From contig NZ_LAIR01000002.1 of assembly GCF_001247745.1 (NCBI RefSeq), positions 372,001 to 436,000 of the forward strand: DNA of 64,000 bases, given 5' to 3'. The notes below the pieces were generated by a model. It was given only the letters and a program-made list of their open reading frames with translations, searched no databases and had not been told where the DNA came from. Numbering within the stretch: position 1 is the stretch's first letter; each line of letters starts with the position of its first letter. Position numbers and translations under genes: made by a program. Source of the DNA: Luteipulveratus halotolerans. Its GTDB lineage: Bacteria; Actinomycetota; Actinomycetes; Actinomycetales; Dermatophilaceae. Positions 15,944-23,951 of the stretch are shown in pieces.

Positions 15944-16776
15944 AGACCTCGGCCCCCGTGCGCATCACCCTGCGCACCGTCGCACTCGGCTACCTCGGCC
16001 TCCTCCTCGCGGTGCCGATCGCGCTCATCCTGTGGCGCACGTTCGAGCCCGGCTTCGGCGTGTTCTGGGACTCCATCCGTACGCCGGCCGCCATCTCGGC
16101 GCTCAACCTCTCGCTGCTCATCGTCGCGATCGTCGTACCGCTCAACGTGGTGTTCGGGGTCGTCACGGCGCTCGCGCTCGTACGCGGCAGGTTCCGTGGT
16201 CGCGGTCTGCTGCAGGCCGTGGTCGACCTGCCGTTCGCGGTGTCACCCGTCGTCGTCGGCGTCTCGCTGATCATGCTGTGGGGCGCGGGCGGCTGGTTCG
16301 GAGGCATCGAGAGCACCGGCTTCAAGGTCATCTTCGGCCTGCCCGGCATGGTGCTGGCGACGGCGTTCGTGACCCTGCCGTTCGTCGTCCGCGAGGTCGA
16401 GCCGGTGCTGCACGAGATCGGCACCGAGCAGGAGCAGGCCGCCGCCACCCTCGGCGCGACCGGCTGGCAGACGTTCTGGCGCATCACGCTGCCCGCGATC
16501 CGTTGGGGTCTGACCTACGGCGTCGTGCTCACCGTCGCGCGGGCGCTCGGCGAGTTCGGCGCGGTCATCATGGTCTCGTCCGGCTTCCCGGGCGTCTCGC
16601 AGACGCTCACGCTGCTCGTGCACTCGCGTTACATCGACGACCACAACACCCACGGCGCGTACGCCGCCGCCACCCTCTTGATGGGCCTGGCCCTGGTCAC
16701 GCTGCTGCTGATGACCGCCCTGCACGGCAAGCGGCTCGGCGCGAAGAAGGCCGCACGAACGAAGGACGACGCATGA
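15940..16776 (+). CDS. cysW: Sulfate ABC transporter permease CysW
   Basis: 278 residues, six membrane helices. The EAA loop is EQAAATLGATGWQTFWRITLP; DLPFAVSPVVVGVSLIMLWG and RALGEFGAVIMVSSGFPGVS are CysW hallmarks. It pairs with CysT to form the transmembrane path. It overlaps cysT (ATGA) and cysA (ATGA), so the operon is tightly coupled. Confidence 0.9.
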   Translation: MKTSAPVRITLRTVALGYLGLLLAVPIALILWRTFEPGFGVFWDSIRTPAAISALNLSLLIVAIVVPLNVVFGVVTALALVRGRFRGRGLLQAVVDLPFAVSPVVVGVSLIMLWGAGGWFGGIESTGFKVIFGLPGMVLATAFVTLPFVVREVEPVLHEIGTEQEQAAATLGATGWQTFWRITLPAIRWGLTYGVVLTVARALGEFGAVIMVSSGFPGVSQTLTLLVHSRYIDDHNTHGAYAAATLLMGLALVTLLLMTALHGKRLGAKKAARTKDDA

Positions 16777-17777
16777 TCACGGTCTCTGCTGCTCACAAGA
16801 CGTACGGCGACTTCACCGCCCTCGACGATGTCAGTCTCGAGGTCCCGGCCGGCTCGCTGACCGCACTGCTGGGCCCGAGCGGATCGGGCAAGTCCACGCT
16901 GCTGCGCGCGATCGCCGGCCTCGAGGAGCTCGACACCGGTGCCGTCGTCATCCAGGGTTCGGACGTGACGCGGGTGCCCGCCCAGAAGCGGGGCATCGGG
17001 TTCGTCTTCCAGCACTACGCGGCGTTCAAGCACATGACCGTGCGCGACAACGTGGCGTTCGGGCTCAAGATCCGCAAGCGGCCCAAGGCCGAGATCGCCC
17101 ACAAGGTCGACGACCTGCTGGAGATCGTCGGGCTCGGCGGGTTCCAGCACCGCTACCCGGCGCAGCTGTCGGGTGGTCAGCGGCAGCGGATGGCCCTCGC
17201 GCGGGCGCTCGCGGTCGACCCGCAGGTGCTGCTGCTCGACGAGCCGTTCGGCGCTCTGGACGCGCAGGTGCGTGCCGACCTGCGGCAGTGGCTGCGCCGG
17301 CTGCACGACGAGGTGCACGTCACCACCGTGCTGGTCACCCACGACCAGGAGGAGGCGCTCGACGTCGCCGACCTCATCGCCGTCCTCAACAAGGGGCGCA
17401 TCGAGCAGATCGGCACGCCGGACGACCTCTACGAGCGGCCCGCCAACGACTTCGTCATGTCGTTCCTGGGCTCGGTGTCGCGGCTCGACGGCAGGCTCGT
17501 CCGACCGCACGACATCGAGGTGGTCCGCGATCGACCGTCCTCCGAAACCGTTGGTGCTGAAGGGATCTCGGTCACCGAGGCCGTCGTCGACCGCGTCGTG
17601 CGCCTGGGCTTCGAGGTGCGGGTCGAGCTGCGCGACGTCGCCTCGGACGAGCGGTTCTCGGCGCAGGTGACGCGGGCCGAGGACGAGCGGCTCGGCCTGG
17701 AGGTGGGCGACACGGTGTGGGTACGCCCGACCCGACCGCTGCCGCCCGAGGAGATCGACCCGGCGCTCGCCGTCTGA
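16773..17777 (+). CDS. cysA: Sulfate ABC transporter ATP-binding protein CysA
   Basis: 334 residues. Walker A GPSGSGKS at 34-41, Q-loop FQHYAAFKHM, signature LSGGQRQR from 132, Walker B VLLLDEP with D156, and the H-loop THDQEEA. The C-terminus after about 235 is a short regulatory TOBE-like domain (SRLDGRLVRPHDIEV). It powers uptake through CysT/CysW. It is the last gene of the operon; the next gene follows after an AT-rich promoter region. Confidence 0.92.
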   Translation: MITVSAAHKTYGDFTALDDVSLEVPAGSLTALLGPSGSGKSTLLRAIAGLEELDTGAVVIQGSDVTRVPAQKRGIGFVFQHYAAFKHMTVRDNVAFGLKIRKRPKAEIAHKVDDLLEIVGLGGFQHRYPAQLSGGQRQRMALARALAVDPQVLLLDEPFGALDAQVRADLRQWLRRLHDEVHVTTVLVTHDQEEALDVADLIAVLNKGRIEQIGTPDDLYERPANDFVMSFLGSVSRLDGRLVRPHDIEVVRDRPSSETVGAEGISVTEAVVDRVVRLGFEVRVELRDVASDERFSAQVTRAEDERLGLEVGDTVWVRPTRPLPPEEIDPALAV

Positions 17778-17844
17778 GTGACGCGGCGACCTCCCGATAC
17801 CTTTCCTTTCAAATATTGCCCATATCACATACTAAGTAACGAAA

Positions 17845-17908
17845 GGGTATAAGGGGTCGCTAGTTTCAGTCCCGTGCTCGCGCGAGGGCGCGAGCCTTAC
17901 GGGAGGGC
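17845..17908 (+). promoter_or_regulatory. Promoter and leader hairpin of the small secreted protein gene
   Basis: GGGTATAAG (17845-17853) offers a -10 in an AT-rich stretch. Downstream, CCCGT (17871-17875) pairs with ACGGG (17899-17903) around an inner 8-bp stem GCTCGCGC/GCGCGAGC with loop GAGG. The Shine-Dalgarno GGGAGGG (17901-17907) shares bases with the outer stem, so translation may depend on the fold. Confidence 0.45.
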
Positions 17909-18346
17909 ATGACCATGATCGACGTACGACGGAGTGCGCTGCGCGGCGTCGCAGCAGTGGGCATCGCGGCCGGGCTGGTCGCAGGGACGGCGGGCGGCGC
18001 GCTCGCTCACGAGTGCTTCAACGCGAGCCGGTCCGACCAGGGCAACGCCATGGCCGGCACGAAGTCTCAGGCCTGGGCGTCCGTGCCGCTGCACGTGGTG
18101 CTGACCGAGTTCATCGGGCTGCCCGAACCGCTTGCAGCCTGTGTCGAGGAGAAGGCTCCCGCTGCCGGGATCCCGAGCTCGTTCGTGTTCGGGATCAAGC
18201 AGGCCCAGGGCCAGGACGGCGTGATCGCCGAGCACAACAAGAACATGGATGCCAAGGGACTTGGCTCCAACGGCAAGGGCATCGACCACGGTGAGCTCGC
18301 CTACGGCGACGCGATCGGTGCGCTGATCGGGCAGTGCAGCGCCTGA
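17909..18346 (+). CDS. Small secreted protein of unknown function
   Basis: 145 residues. A clear signal peptide (RRSALRGVAAVGIAAGLVAG, cleavage probably after ALA near 33) leaves a mature protein of about 112 residues beginning HECFNASRSDQGN. It has three cysteines (HEC, AAC, QCS), no membrane anchor and no sortase motif. The sequence is Gly/Ala/Lys-rich and I do not recognise a family; the HEC start with several His residues could bind a metal. Translation may begin at the second ATG, 17915. Its own promoter, leader hairpin and strong terminator suggest a free-standing, well-expressed gene. Confidence 0.7.
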   Translation: MTMIDVRRSALRGVAAVGIAAGLVAGTAGGALAHECFNASRSDQGNAMAGTKSQAWASVPLHVVLTEFIGLPEPLAACVEEKAPAAGIPSSFVFGIKQAQGQDGVIAEHNKNMDAKGLGSNGKGIDHGELAYGDAIGALIGQCSA

Positions 18347-18357
18347 ACCCAGACGGC

Positions 18358-18396
18358 TGAGGGGCCGTCGTCCGTGCGGTGGACGACGGCCCCTCA
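18358..18396 (+). terminator. Strong terminator hairpin
   Basis: A 16-bp perfect stem (TGAGGGGCCGTCGTCC and complement) with a 7-nt loop lies 12 bp after the secreted-protein stop. No U-tract follows. Confidence 0.8.
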
Positions 18397-18422
18397 GTGT
18401 GGACCCGCTACCGTGCCTGGCC

Positions 18423-19058
18423 ATGGGGTTCGGGGTGGAAGCCCGCCGTGTGCGCGACAGCGACCTGCCACTGGCGTGGCGGTTCCACGCTCTGGGCTCG
18501 GCCATCAGTCTGGAGCAGCCGCTCGGGTTCAACGGGACGTTGTCCTACCTCGAGCAACGGACGCGTGTGCAGCGCCGCGACCCAGCCTTCCTCCTGCCCG
18601 CCCTGGACCTCCTCGTGAGCGCCCGCGATGCCCGGCTGGCAGCTGAGATTCAGTACTCCGCGCTGCGCTGTCGCCGCAAACGGTCCGGGCTCCGTCGCCC
18701 TTGGGTCGACGAGGTCACGCCGACCTCCCCGTCGAGGTGGCCGGGCGATGAGCGTGTCGGCGCGTTCCACGCACTCCGAGGTTGGCGCTCGCGCCGCGAC
18801 CCTTCTCCCGATCTGACGGACGGTGTGGGCGCGGGTGTCCTCGACACAGTCGATCTACTGCTTCGCGCACCGACGGCACAGGTCGACCTGCACCTTCTGC
18901 AGCGCGCACTCGACCGCGGGCGCCGCGTCGCCGGTACGCCGGGGCCGGCGTACCGGAGCATCTCGGGTGGCTGGGTGCTCGGGCAGCTGCACCTGATCTG
19001 CTGCGAGCTGCCGCCGCTGGGGGAGCGCTGGAGCTTCGTGGAGCGGCGTACGGCGTGA
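18423..19058 (+). CDS. Hypothetical protein
   Basis: 211 residues from ATG 18423, which follows TACCGT by 8 nt. It is soluble, rich in Arg, Leu and Trp, with no signal peptide. The middle (RCRRKRSGLRRPWVDEVTP) is strongly basic. A single CC pair (HLICCELPP) lies near the C-terminus. I do not recognise a domain. It has coding-like codon use and ends at a long hairpin, so it is probably real. It is convergent with menB. Confidence 0.6.
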   Translation: MGFGVEARRVRDSDLPLAWRFHALGSAISLEQPLGFNGTLSYLEQRTRVQRRDPAFLLPALDLLVSARDARLAAEIQYSALRCRRKRSGLRRPWVDEVTPTSPSRWPGDERVGAFHALRGWRSRRDPSPDLTDGVGAGVLDTVDLLLRAPTAQVDLHLLQRALDRGRRVAGTPGPAYRSISGGWVLGQLHLICCELPPLGERWSFVERRTA

Positions 19059-19101
19059 CCAGGGCCCCTGACAGCCTGCGCTGTCCGGGGGCCAGGGTCA
19101 C
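19055..19101. terminator. Bidirectional terminator between convergent genes
   Basis: GTGACCAGGGCCCCTGACAG can fold back on 19081-19101 with two small mismatches, loop CCTGCG. It overlaps the stop of the upstream gene and lies 13 bp from the menB stop on the other strand. Confidence 0.7.
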
Positions 19102-19113
19102 ATCGTCCCCGGG

Positions 19114-20055
19114 TCAGAAGTACCAGGGGAAGGGCGACCAGTCGGGCTCGCGCTTCTGCAGGAACTGGTCGCGGCCCTCGACGGCCTCGTCGGTCATGTA
19201 TGCCAGTCGGGTCGCCTCGCCCGCGAACACCTGCTGACCCATCAGACCGTCGTCGGACAGGTTGAACGCGAACTTCAGCATCCGCTGCGCCTGCGGCGAC
19301 TTGCCCATGATCTCGCGGGCGGCCTGCAGCGCCTCGACCTCGAGCTCGGCGTGGTCGGCGACGATGTTGACCGCCCCCATGCGGTGCATGTCCTCGGCGG
19401 AGTAGGTGCGGCCGAGGAAGAAGATCTCGCGAGCGAACTTCTGGCCGACCTGCTTGGCGAGGTACGCCGACCCGTAGCCACCGTCGAACGAGCCCACGTC
19501 GGCGTCGGTCTGCTTGAACCGGGCGTGCTCACGCGAGGCGATCGTCAGGTCGCACACGACGTGGAGGCTGTGCCCGCCGCCGGCCGCCCAGCCGCCGACC
19601 ACCGCGATGACGACCTTGGGCATCGTGCGGATGAGGCGCTGGACCTCCAGGATGTGCAGCCGCCCGCCCTCGGCCTTGACCCGGCGCTCGTCCACGGTGT
19701 CGCCGGTCTCACCGTCGGCGTACTGGTAGCCGGAGCGGCCCCGGATGCGCTGGTCGCCGCCGGAGCAGAACGACCACTTGCCAGCCGAGCCGGTGCCCGC
19801 GGGCCCGGGCCCGTTGCCGGTGAGCAGGACGCAGCCCACATCGGGTGTACGCCGGGCGTGGTCCAGCACGCGGTAGAGCTCATCGACCGTGTGGGGACGG
19901 AACGCATTGAGCACCTCGGGCCGGTCGAACGCGACGCGCACGCAGCCGACGTCCTTGGCCCGGTGGTAGGTGATGTCGGTCAGGTCGTCGAACCCGGGGA
20001 CGACGTCCCAGGCGTCGGGGTCGAACGGGTTGGTGGTGCTCGCTGCGTCAGTCAC
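19114..20055 (-). CDS. menB: 1,4-dihydroxy-2-naphthoyl-CoA synthase
   Basis: 313 residues, crotonase fold. DRPEVLNAFRPHTVDELYR, the oxyanion-hole stretch WSFCSGGDQRIRGR, and VVGGWAAGGGHSLHVVCDL with FDGGYGSAYLAKQVG are MenB signatures; the last contains the catalytic Asp/Tyr region. It cyclises o-succinylbenzoyl-CoA, made by MenE. The GTG start at 20055 has TACAGT exactly 7 nt upstream. The C-terminus ends in the FPWYF-like tail seen in hexameric MenB proteins. Confidence 0.95.
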   Translation of the reverse strand: MTDAASTTNPFDPDAWDVVPGFDDLTDITYHRAKDVGCVRVAFDRPEVLNAFRPHTVDELYRVLDHARRTPDVGCVLLTGNGPGPAGTGSAGKWSFCSGGDQRIRGRSGYQYADGETGDTVDERRVKAEGGRLHILEVQRLIRTMPKVVIAVVGGWAAGGGHSLHVVCDLTIASREHARFKQTDADVGSFDGGYGSAYLAKQVGQKFAREIFFLGRTYSAEDMHRMGAVNIVADHAELEVEALQAAREIMGKSPQAQRMLKFAFNLSDDGLMGQQVFAGEATRLAYMTDEAVEGRDQFLQKREPDWSPFPWYF

Positions 20056-20062
20056 GCGCCCG

Positions 20063-20068
20063 ACTGTA
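20063..20068 (-). promoter_or_regulatory. -10 box for leaderless menB
   Basis: On the minus strand TACAGT, 7 nt, GTG 20055. Confidence 0.55.
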
Positions 20069-20105
20069 TGACGTGGCGGCCGAGCGCTGGTCCTGATGGT
20101 GGTGC

Positions 20106-20165
20106 TCAGGCGGAGGCGGCCTCGGCCGCAAGCAGGGCCGAGCGGGCCGCCGGTGTGCTGGTCAT
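20106..20165 (-). CDS. Possible 19-residue peptide
   Basis: ATG at 20165 overlaps the stop of the membrane protein upstream (ATGA) and reads MTSTPAARSALLAAEAASA before a TGA. The coupling and the clean short frame make translation plausible, but it may be a remnant or chance. No function can be offered. Confidence 0.25.
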   Translation of the reverse strand: MTSTPAARSALLAAEAASA

Positions 20166-20515
20166 GCGCCCGTCTCCCTGGTCAGGCCGTAGCCGGCCGC
20201 GAAACCGACCAGGAGCACGGTCAGCCCGAGCATCGGCCAGATCGCGATGGCGCTGTGGCGACGGACGCCGTACGCGATGCCACCGATCGTGACCGCGGCG
20301 GCGATGACGGCCGAGGCGAGCACGACGCCTGCCGCCCCGATCTCCTTCTGCTGGGTGCTGTGGCACGTGGTCGTCGCGCACGGGTGGAGCGTCAGCGCAA
20401 CCACCACAGCGGTCGCGCAGGCCAGGAGCGCGAGTGGGATCTGGAGTACGCCGAGAACGACGGCCGTGACGGTCTCGGCGGTGCTCCGCCTGCCATCGCT
20501 GACCTGGGTGGTCAT
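20162..20515 (-). CDS. Small four-helix membrane protein, paralogue C
   Basis: 117 residues from ATG 20515. After a short polar start ending RRSTAETVTAVVLGVLQ come four hydrophobic segments, with a short cysteine loop (PCATTTC) after the first pair and RRHSAIAIWPMLG before the last helix. It is clearly related to the two proteins encoded just upstream: TA-(D/E)-x-x-x-A-x-V-L, a Cys pair, and WPxxG are shared. The gene begins 2 bp after the stop of paralogue B. No known family is recognised; it loosely resembles DUF4190-like proteins. Confidence 0.65.
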   Translation of the reverse strand: MTTQVSDGRRSTAETVTAVVLGVLQIPLALLACATAVVVALTLHPCATTTCHSTQQKEIGAAGVVLASAVIAAAVTIGGIAYGVRRHSAIAIWPMLGLTVLLVGFAAGYGLTRETGA

Positions 20516-20517
20516 GT

Positions 20518-20889
20518 TCACGCTCCCGTCGAGCTGACGATGCCGAAGCCGAGGAAGAAGCCGAGCACCACGGCAACAGTGCCGAAGACCGGCCACAGCG
20601 ACATGTACTGGTGGCGACGGCCGGCGTGGATCATGCCCGCGAACGTGATCGCGGCCCCCACCGCGATGGAGCCCCAGACGACGAACATCGCGATCCATGC
20701 GGTCTGCTCGATCGAGTCGCACTCCGCCGGGGAGCCACACGAGTCGGACGCCATCATGAAGAGCCCGGAGAAGGCGAACGCGAGGAAGGACAGCAACGCC
20801 TGGATCGTGCTGAGCACGACGGCGCACACGATGTCGGCGGTGCTGTGGGTCGAGGTCGAGGTGGGCCGGGGTGCAGGGGGCGTGGTCAC
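20518..20889 (-). CDS. Small four-helix membrane protein, paralogue B
   Basis: 123 residues from GTG 20889, overlapping the previous stop (GTGA). The N-terminus TTPPAPRPTSTSTHSTADIV matches paralogue A; then four membrane segments, a loop DSCGSPAECDSIEQTAW with two Cys five residues apart, and RRHQYMSLWPVFG before the last helix. The Cys pair would face outside if the N-terminus is cytoplasmic. Function unknown. Middle cistron of a tandem triplet. Confidence 0.68.
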   Translation of the reverse strand: MTTPPAPRPTSTSTHSTADIVCAVVLSTIQALLSFLAFAFSGLFMMASDSCGSPAECDSIEQTAWIAMFVVWGSIAVGAAITFAGMIHAGRRHQYMSLWPVFGTVAVVLGFFLGFGIVSSTGA

Positions 20890-21257
20890 GGGATCGCCAC
20901 GCTCATGATCAGCGAGCCGACGACGGCCGAGCCGATGACGATCGCGATGCCGTACGCGGGCCACACTGCCCGAGGGGTCCCGCGGCGCTCGGCGCGGTCG
21001 AGCCCGAACGCGCAGACGGCGCCCGCGACGACGATCGAGAGCGCTACGAGGCCGGTGGCGTACGACGCGGACTGCTCGATCCGGTCGCACACGGCCTCGG
21101 AGCTGCAGGAGTCGGACGACATGCCGAACGACAGCGCGCACACCATGAACGTGCCGTACGAGATGACGAGCTGCAGGACGCCCAGGACGAACGCGCTGAT
21201 CTTGTCGGCTGTCCCGGAGCGGGTCGAGGTGGGCTGGGGTGCTGGTGTCGTGGTCAC
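20886..21257 (-). CDS. Small four-helix membrane protein, paralogue A
   Basis: 123 residues from GTG 21257 with GGAAGG 8 nt upstream; an ATG at 21311 would add 18 residues. It has a Thr/Pro/Ser-rich start (TTTPAPQPTSTRSGTADKI), four hydrophobic segments, the loop DSCSSEAVCDRIEQSASY and AVWPAYG before the last helix. It is first of three tandem paralogues with 4-bp or 2-bp junctions, so the three are probably one transcript and may form one complex. Function unknown. Confidence 0.68.
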   Translation of the reverse strand: MTTTPAPQPTSTRSGTADKISAFVLGVLQLVISYGTFMVCALSFGMSSDSCSSEAVCDRIEQSASYATGLVALSIVVAGAVCAFGLDRAERRGTPRAVWPAYGIAIVIGSAVVGSLIMSVAIP

Positions 21258-21361
21258 GAGGCAAGCCTTCCGGCCTGCCGGGCGTGTGCCATGAGTAGTG
21301 CTACGCGACACCCGTGAGGGCTTGCGCCCGCGTGGTCCCGCGGCGCCCGTAGGGTCGAGCC

Positions 21362-21856
21362 ATGCCGATCCCGCCGTACATCTCCGAGCTGCGCGAGCAC
21401 ATCGGGACCCGGCTGCTGTGGCTGCCGGGTGCGACTGCGTACGTCGTGCGCGAGCACGAGGGCGCGACCCAGCTGCTGCTCGTCCGGCGGTCCGACAACG
21501 GCCAGTGGACTCCGATCTGCGGTATGACCGACCCGGGCGAGGAGCCCGACGTCACGGCCGTGCGCGAGGCCTTCGAGGAGGCGCGCGTCCGCATCCAGGT
21601 CGAGCGGTTGCTCGCGGTGCAGGCCCTGTCGACCACGACCTACCCCAACGGCGATCAGGCGCAGTACCTCGACCACGCCTTCCGGTGCCGGTGGGTGTCG
21701 GGCGAGGCGTCGGTGGGTGACGACGAGTCGACCGATGTCGGATGGTTCGCGCTCGATGAGCTGCCCGAGCTGAACGACCGGTTCCGGTCGCACCTGCGGC
21801 TCGCGCTGGACCCCGGGCCGCACGTGCTGTTCGGGCGAGAGGGGCGTACGGCGTGA
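21362..21856 (+). CDS. NUDIX hydrolase
   Basis: 164 residues. The Nudix box starts at G54 (GMTDPGE...REAFEEARV): G54, E60, R68, E69, E72 and E73 fit GX5EX7REUXEEXGU, but the last Gly is Arg (R75). The metal-binding glutamates are intact, so activity is likely. An N-terminal helix (PPYISELREHIGTRLLWLPG) and a C-terminal GWFALDELPEL match actinobacterial NUDIX proteins with nucleoside diphosphate-type substrates. TAGGGT lies 6 nt before ATG. It overlaps menC by 4 bp, so the pair is co-expressed. Confidence 0.9.
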   Translation: MPIPPYISELREHIGTRLLWLPGATAYVVREHEGATQLLLVRRSDNGQWTPICGMTDPGEEPDVTAVREAFEEARVRIQVERLLAVQALSTTTYPNGDQAQYLDHAFRCRWVSGEASVGDDESTDVGWFALDELPELNDRFRSHLRLALDPGPHVLFGREGRTA

Positions 21857-22842
21857 GCGCGCGGCCGTCACTCGACGAGCTCGTCGACGGGCTGCGCGTC
21901 GTCCGGCTCCCGCTGCACACTCGCTTCCGTGGAGTGCTCGAACGCGAGATCGCTTACGTACGAGGGCCATTGGGCTACGGCGAGTGGGCGCCGTTCCTGG
22001 AGTACGACGCAGCCGAGGCCTCACGCTGGTTGCTCGCGGCCATCGAGTCGGCGTACGACGGCTGGCCGGCTGCCGTGCGCGACGAGGTGCCGGTCAACGC
22101 GACCGTTCCTGCCGTCGACGCCGGTCAGGTCGCGGGCGTGCTCGCGCGGTACGACGGCTGCGAGACCGCCAAGGTCAAGGTGGCCGAACGCGGCCAGTCG
22201 GTGCAGGACGACCTCGATCGCGTGGCGGCCGTTCGTGACGTGATGGGCGCGGACGCCCGCATTCGCGTCGACGCCAACGGCGGCTGGTCCGTCGACGAGG
22301 CGAGCGATGCGCTGAGCCGCCTGTCGGCGTACGGGCTGGAGTACGCCGAGCAGCCGTGCACGACCGTCGAGGAGCTGCGCGACCTGCGAGTTGCATTGGC
22401 ACGCAACGGTGTTGACGTCCTCGTCGCGGCCGACGAGTCGATCCGCAAGGCCGAGGACCCGCTGCGCGTCGTACGCATGAAGGCGGCCGACGTCGCCGTC
22501 GTGAAGGTCGCTCCGCTCGGTGGCGTACGCCGCGCGCTCGCCGTCGCGCACGAATGCGGCATCCCGGTGGTCGTCTCCAGCGCCCTCGACAGCTCGGTCG
22601 GCATGGCCGCGGGCGTCGCGCTCGCCGCCGCGTTGCCGGATCTGCCGTTCGCGTGCGGGCTCGGCACGGTCGAGCTGCTCGCTGCTGACGTGACCCGGGA
22701 GAGCCTCGTGCCGCACGGCGGGGTGCTGCCGACGCGTGAGGTGGTCGTCGACGACCAGCTGGTCGACCGGTGGGAGGCGCCGGCCGAGCGGCTGAACCAC
22801 TGGCGTCGCAGGCTCGCCGCGGCGTACGCCGAGCTCGGCTGA
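21853..22842 (+). CDS. menC: o-Succinylbenzoate synthase
   Basis: 329 residues, enolase superfamily. After the capping domain come CETAKVKVAERG (catalytic Lys), RIRVDANGGWSVDEA (metal Asp), EYAEQPCTTVEEL (metal Glu), VAADESIRK (metal Asp/Glu) and VVKVAPLGGVRRAL (second catalytic Lys), the ordered MenC set. It dehydrates SHCHC to o-succinylbenzoate, upstream of MenE. The GTG overlaps the NUDIX stop. This completes menA, E, B and C in the first men block. Confidence 0.93.
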   Translation: MSARPSLDELVDGLRVVRLPLHTRFRGVLEREIAYVRGPLGYGEWAPFLEYDAAEASRWLLAAIESAYDGWPAAVRDEVPVNATVPAVDAGQVAGVLARYDGCETAKVKVAERGQSVQDDLDRVAAVRDVMGADARIRVDANGGWSVDEASDALSRLSAYGLEYAEQPCTTVEELRDLRVALARNGVDVLVAADESIRKAEDPLRVVRMKAADVAVVKVAPLGGVRRALAVAHECGIPVVVSSALDSSVGMAAGVALAAALPDLPFACGLGTVELLAADVTRESLVPHGGVLPTREVVVDDQLVDRWEAPAERLNHWRRRLAAAYAELG

Positions 22843-22884
22843 CCGGCCCTCGCAGAAACTTTCTTCGAAAAAGTTCGCGAGACG

Positions 22885-22913
22885 TGTCGATCGGCGTCGA
22901 TACCGTTCGACCG
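22885..22913 (+). promoter_or_regulatory. Candidate ECF42 sigma promoter
   Basis: TGTCGA (22885-22890), 17-bp spacer, CGACCG (22908-22913). As I recall, ECF42 target promoters have TGTCGA at -35 and a CGA/CGTC-type -10. It lies 52 bp before the first gene of a cassette encoding a likely ECF42 factor, so autoregulation is plausible. Confidence 0.5.
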
Positions 22914-22965
22914 AGGGGTGAAGGGCAGGCCACGAGGGCCCGCCACCACCTGGGAGGACCCGGTC

Positions 22966-23505
22966 ATGGGCAAGATCGTCAGCAACTTCTTCATCTCGCT
23001 CGACGGCGTCGTCGAGGCACCCGAGACCTGGCACATGTCGTACTTCAACGACGAGATGGGCGAGATCGTCGGCGCCGGGATGGCGACCAACAAGGCCTTT
23101 CTGATGGGCCGCAAGCTCTACGACGAGTGGTCGGCGTACTGGCCGACGAGCGAGGACGGCGACTTCGTCGACTTCTTCAACAGCCACCCCAAGTACGTCG
23201 TCTCCAGCACGCTGCAGGACCCGACGTGGAACAACACGACCGTCGTGCCGGGCGACGTCGCCGCGATCCAGCAGCTCAAGGACTCGATCGACGGGGACCT
23301 CGTGCTCTCCGGCAGCGCGACCACCGTCCGGTGGTTGCTGGCGAACGGCCTGCTCGACGAGCTGCACCTGCTGCAGCACCCGGTCGTCGTCGGCGCGGGT
23401 CAGCGGTTGTTCGAGGGCGGCGACAAGCACGAGCTGAAGCTGGCCGACTCGCGCGCTCTCTCCACCGGCGTCACCTACCTCGTCTACCGACCCACCCAGT
23501 CCTGA
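22966..23505 (+). CDS. Dihydrofolate reductase family (RibD C-terminal domain) protein
   Basis: 179 residues. NFFISLDGVVEAPETWH opens the fold, NKAFLMGRKLYDEW and LVLSGSATTVRWLLANGLLDELHLLQHPVVVG are the RibD-C signatures for NADPH binding; the substrate of such stand-alone proteins is unknown. ATG 22966 has GGGAGG upstream. Such reductases commonly accompany ECF42 sigma factors, as here, and are likely target genes of the sigma factor. Confidence 0.88.
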   Translation: MGKIVSNFFISLDGVVEAPETWHMSYFNDEMGEIVGAGMATNKAFLMGRKLYDEWSAYWPTSEDGDFVDFFNSHPKYVVSSTLQDPTWNNTTVVPGDVAAIQQLKDSIDGDLVLSGSATTVRWLLANGLLDELHLLQHPVVVGAGQRLFEGGDKHELKLADSRALSTGVTYLVYRPTQS

Positions 23506-23534
23506 AAACCTTTCACCACCAAGGAGATACGACC

Positions 23535-23951
23535 ATGAAGTACATGCTGATCATGCGGGCCGACGACACCACGATGGGGCAGTTCCAGGACGTCGACATG
23601 GAGCAGATGCTCGAGATCGTCGGCGGCTTCAACGAACAGCTCATCTCGGCCGGTGTGCTGCTCGCGGCCGAGGGCCTCGACCCGGCTCCGGGTGTCGTCG
23701 TCGACCACTCCGGTGAGACGCCGCTCGTCACCGACGGGCCGTACGGCGAGACCAAGGAGCTGTTCGGCGGGTTCTACCTGCTCGACGTCGCGTCCGAGCA
23801 GGAGGCCGTCGAGTGGGCCAAGCGGATGCCGATGGCCGGCCCCGGCATGAAGACCGAGATCCGACGCGTCACGACGATCGACGAGTTCCCGCAGGACAAC
23901 CCGTGGATCAAGAAGGAGAAGGCCTGGCGCGAGGAGACCGGTCAGCTGTGA
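23535..23951 (+). CDS. YCII-related (DGPF-type) protein
   Basis: 138 residues. MKYMLIMRADD starts the dimeric alpha/beta barrel; the family DGPF block reads TDGPYGETKELFGGFYLLDV, with Tyr in place of Phe. The C-terminus (DNPWIKKEKAWREETGQL) is longer than in most family members. AAGGAG lies 8 nt before ATG. DGPF proteins are the defining neighbours of ECF42 sigma factors, and the gene overlaps the sigma gene by 4 bp. Its biochemical role is unknown. Confidence 0.87.
   Translation: MKYMLIMRADDTTMGQFQDVDMEQMLEIVGGFNEQLISAGVLLAAEGLDPAPGVVVDHSGETPLVTDGPYGETKELFGGFYLLDVASEQEAVEWAKRMPMAGPGMKTEIRRVTTIDEFPQDNPWIKKEKAWREETGQL

Noticed and set aside
17826..17850. Stress sigma (SigB-type) promoter with GGGTAT
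   Set aside because: GGGTAT is present but no GTTT-like -35 at the right distance, so the class cannot be assigned.
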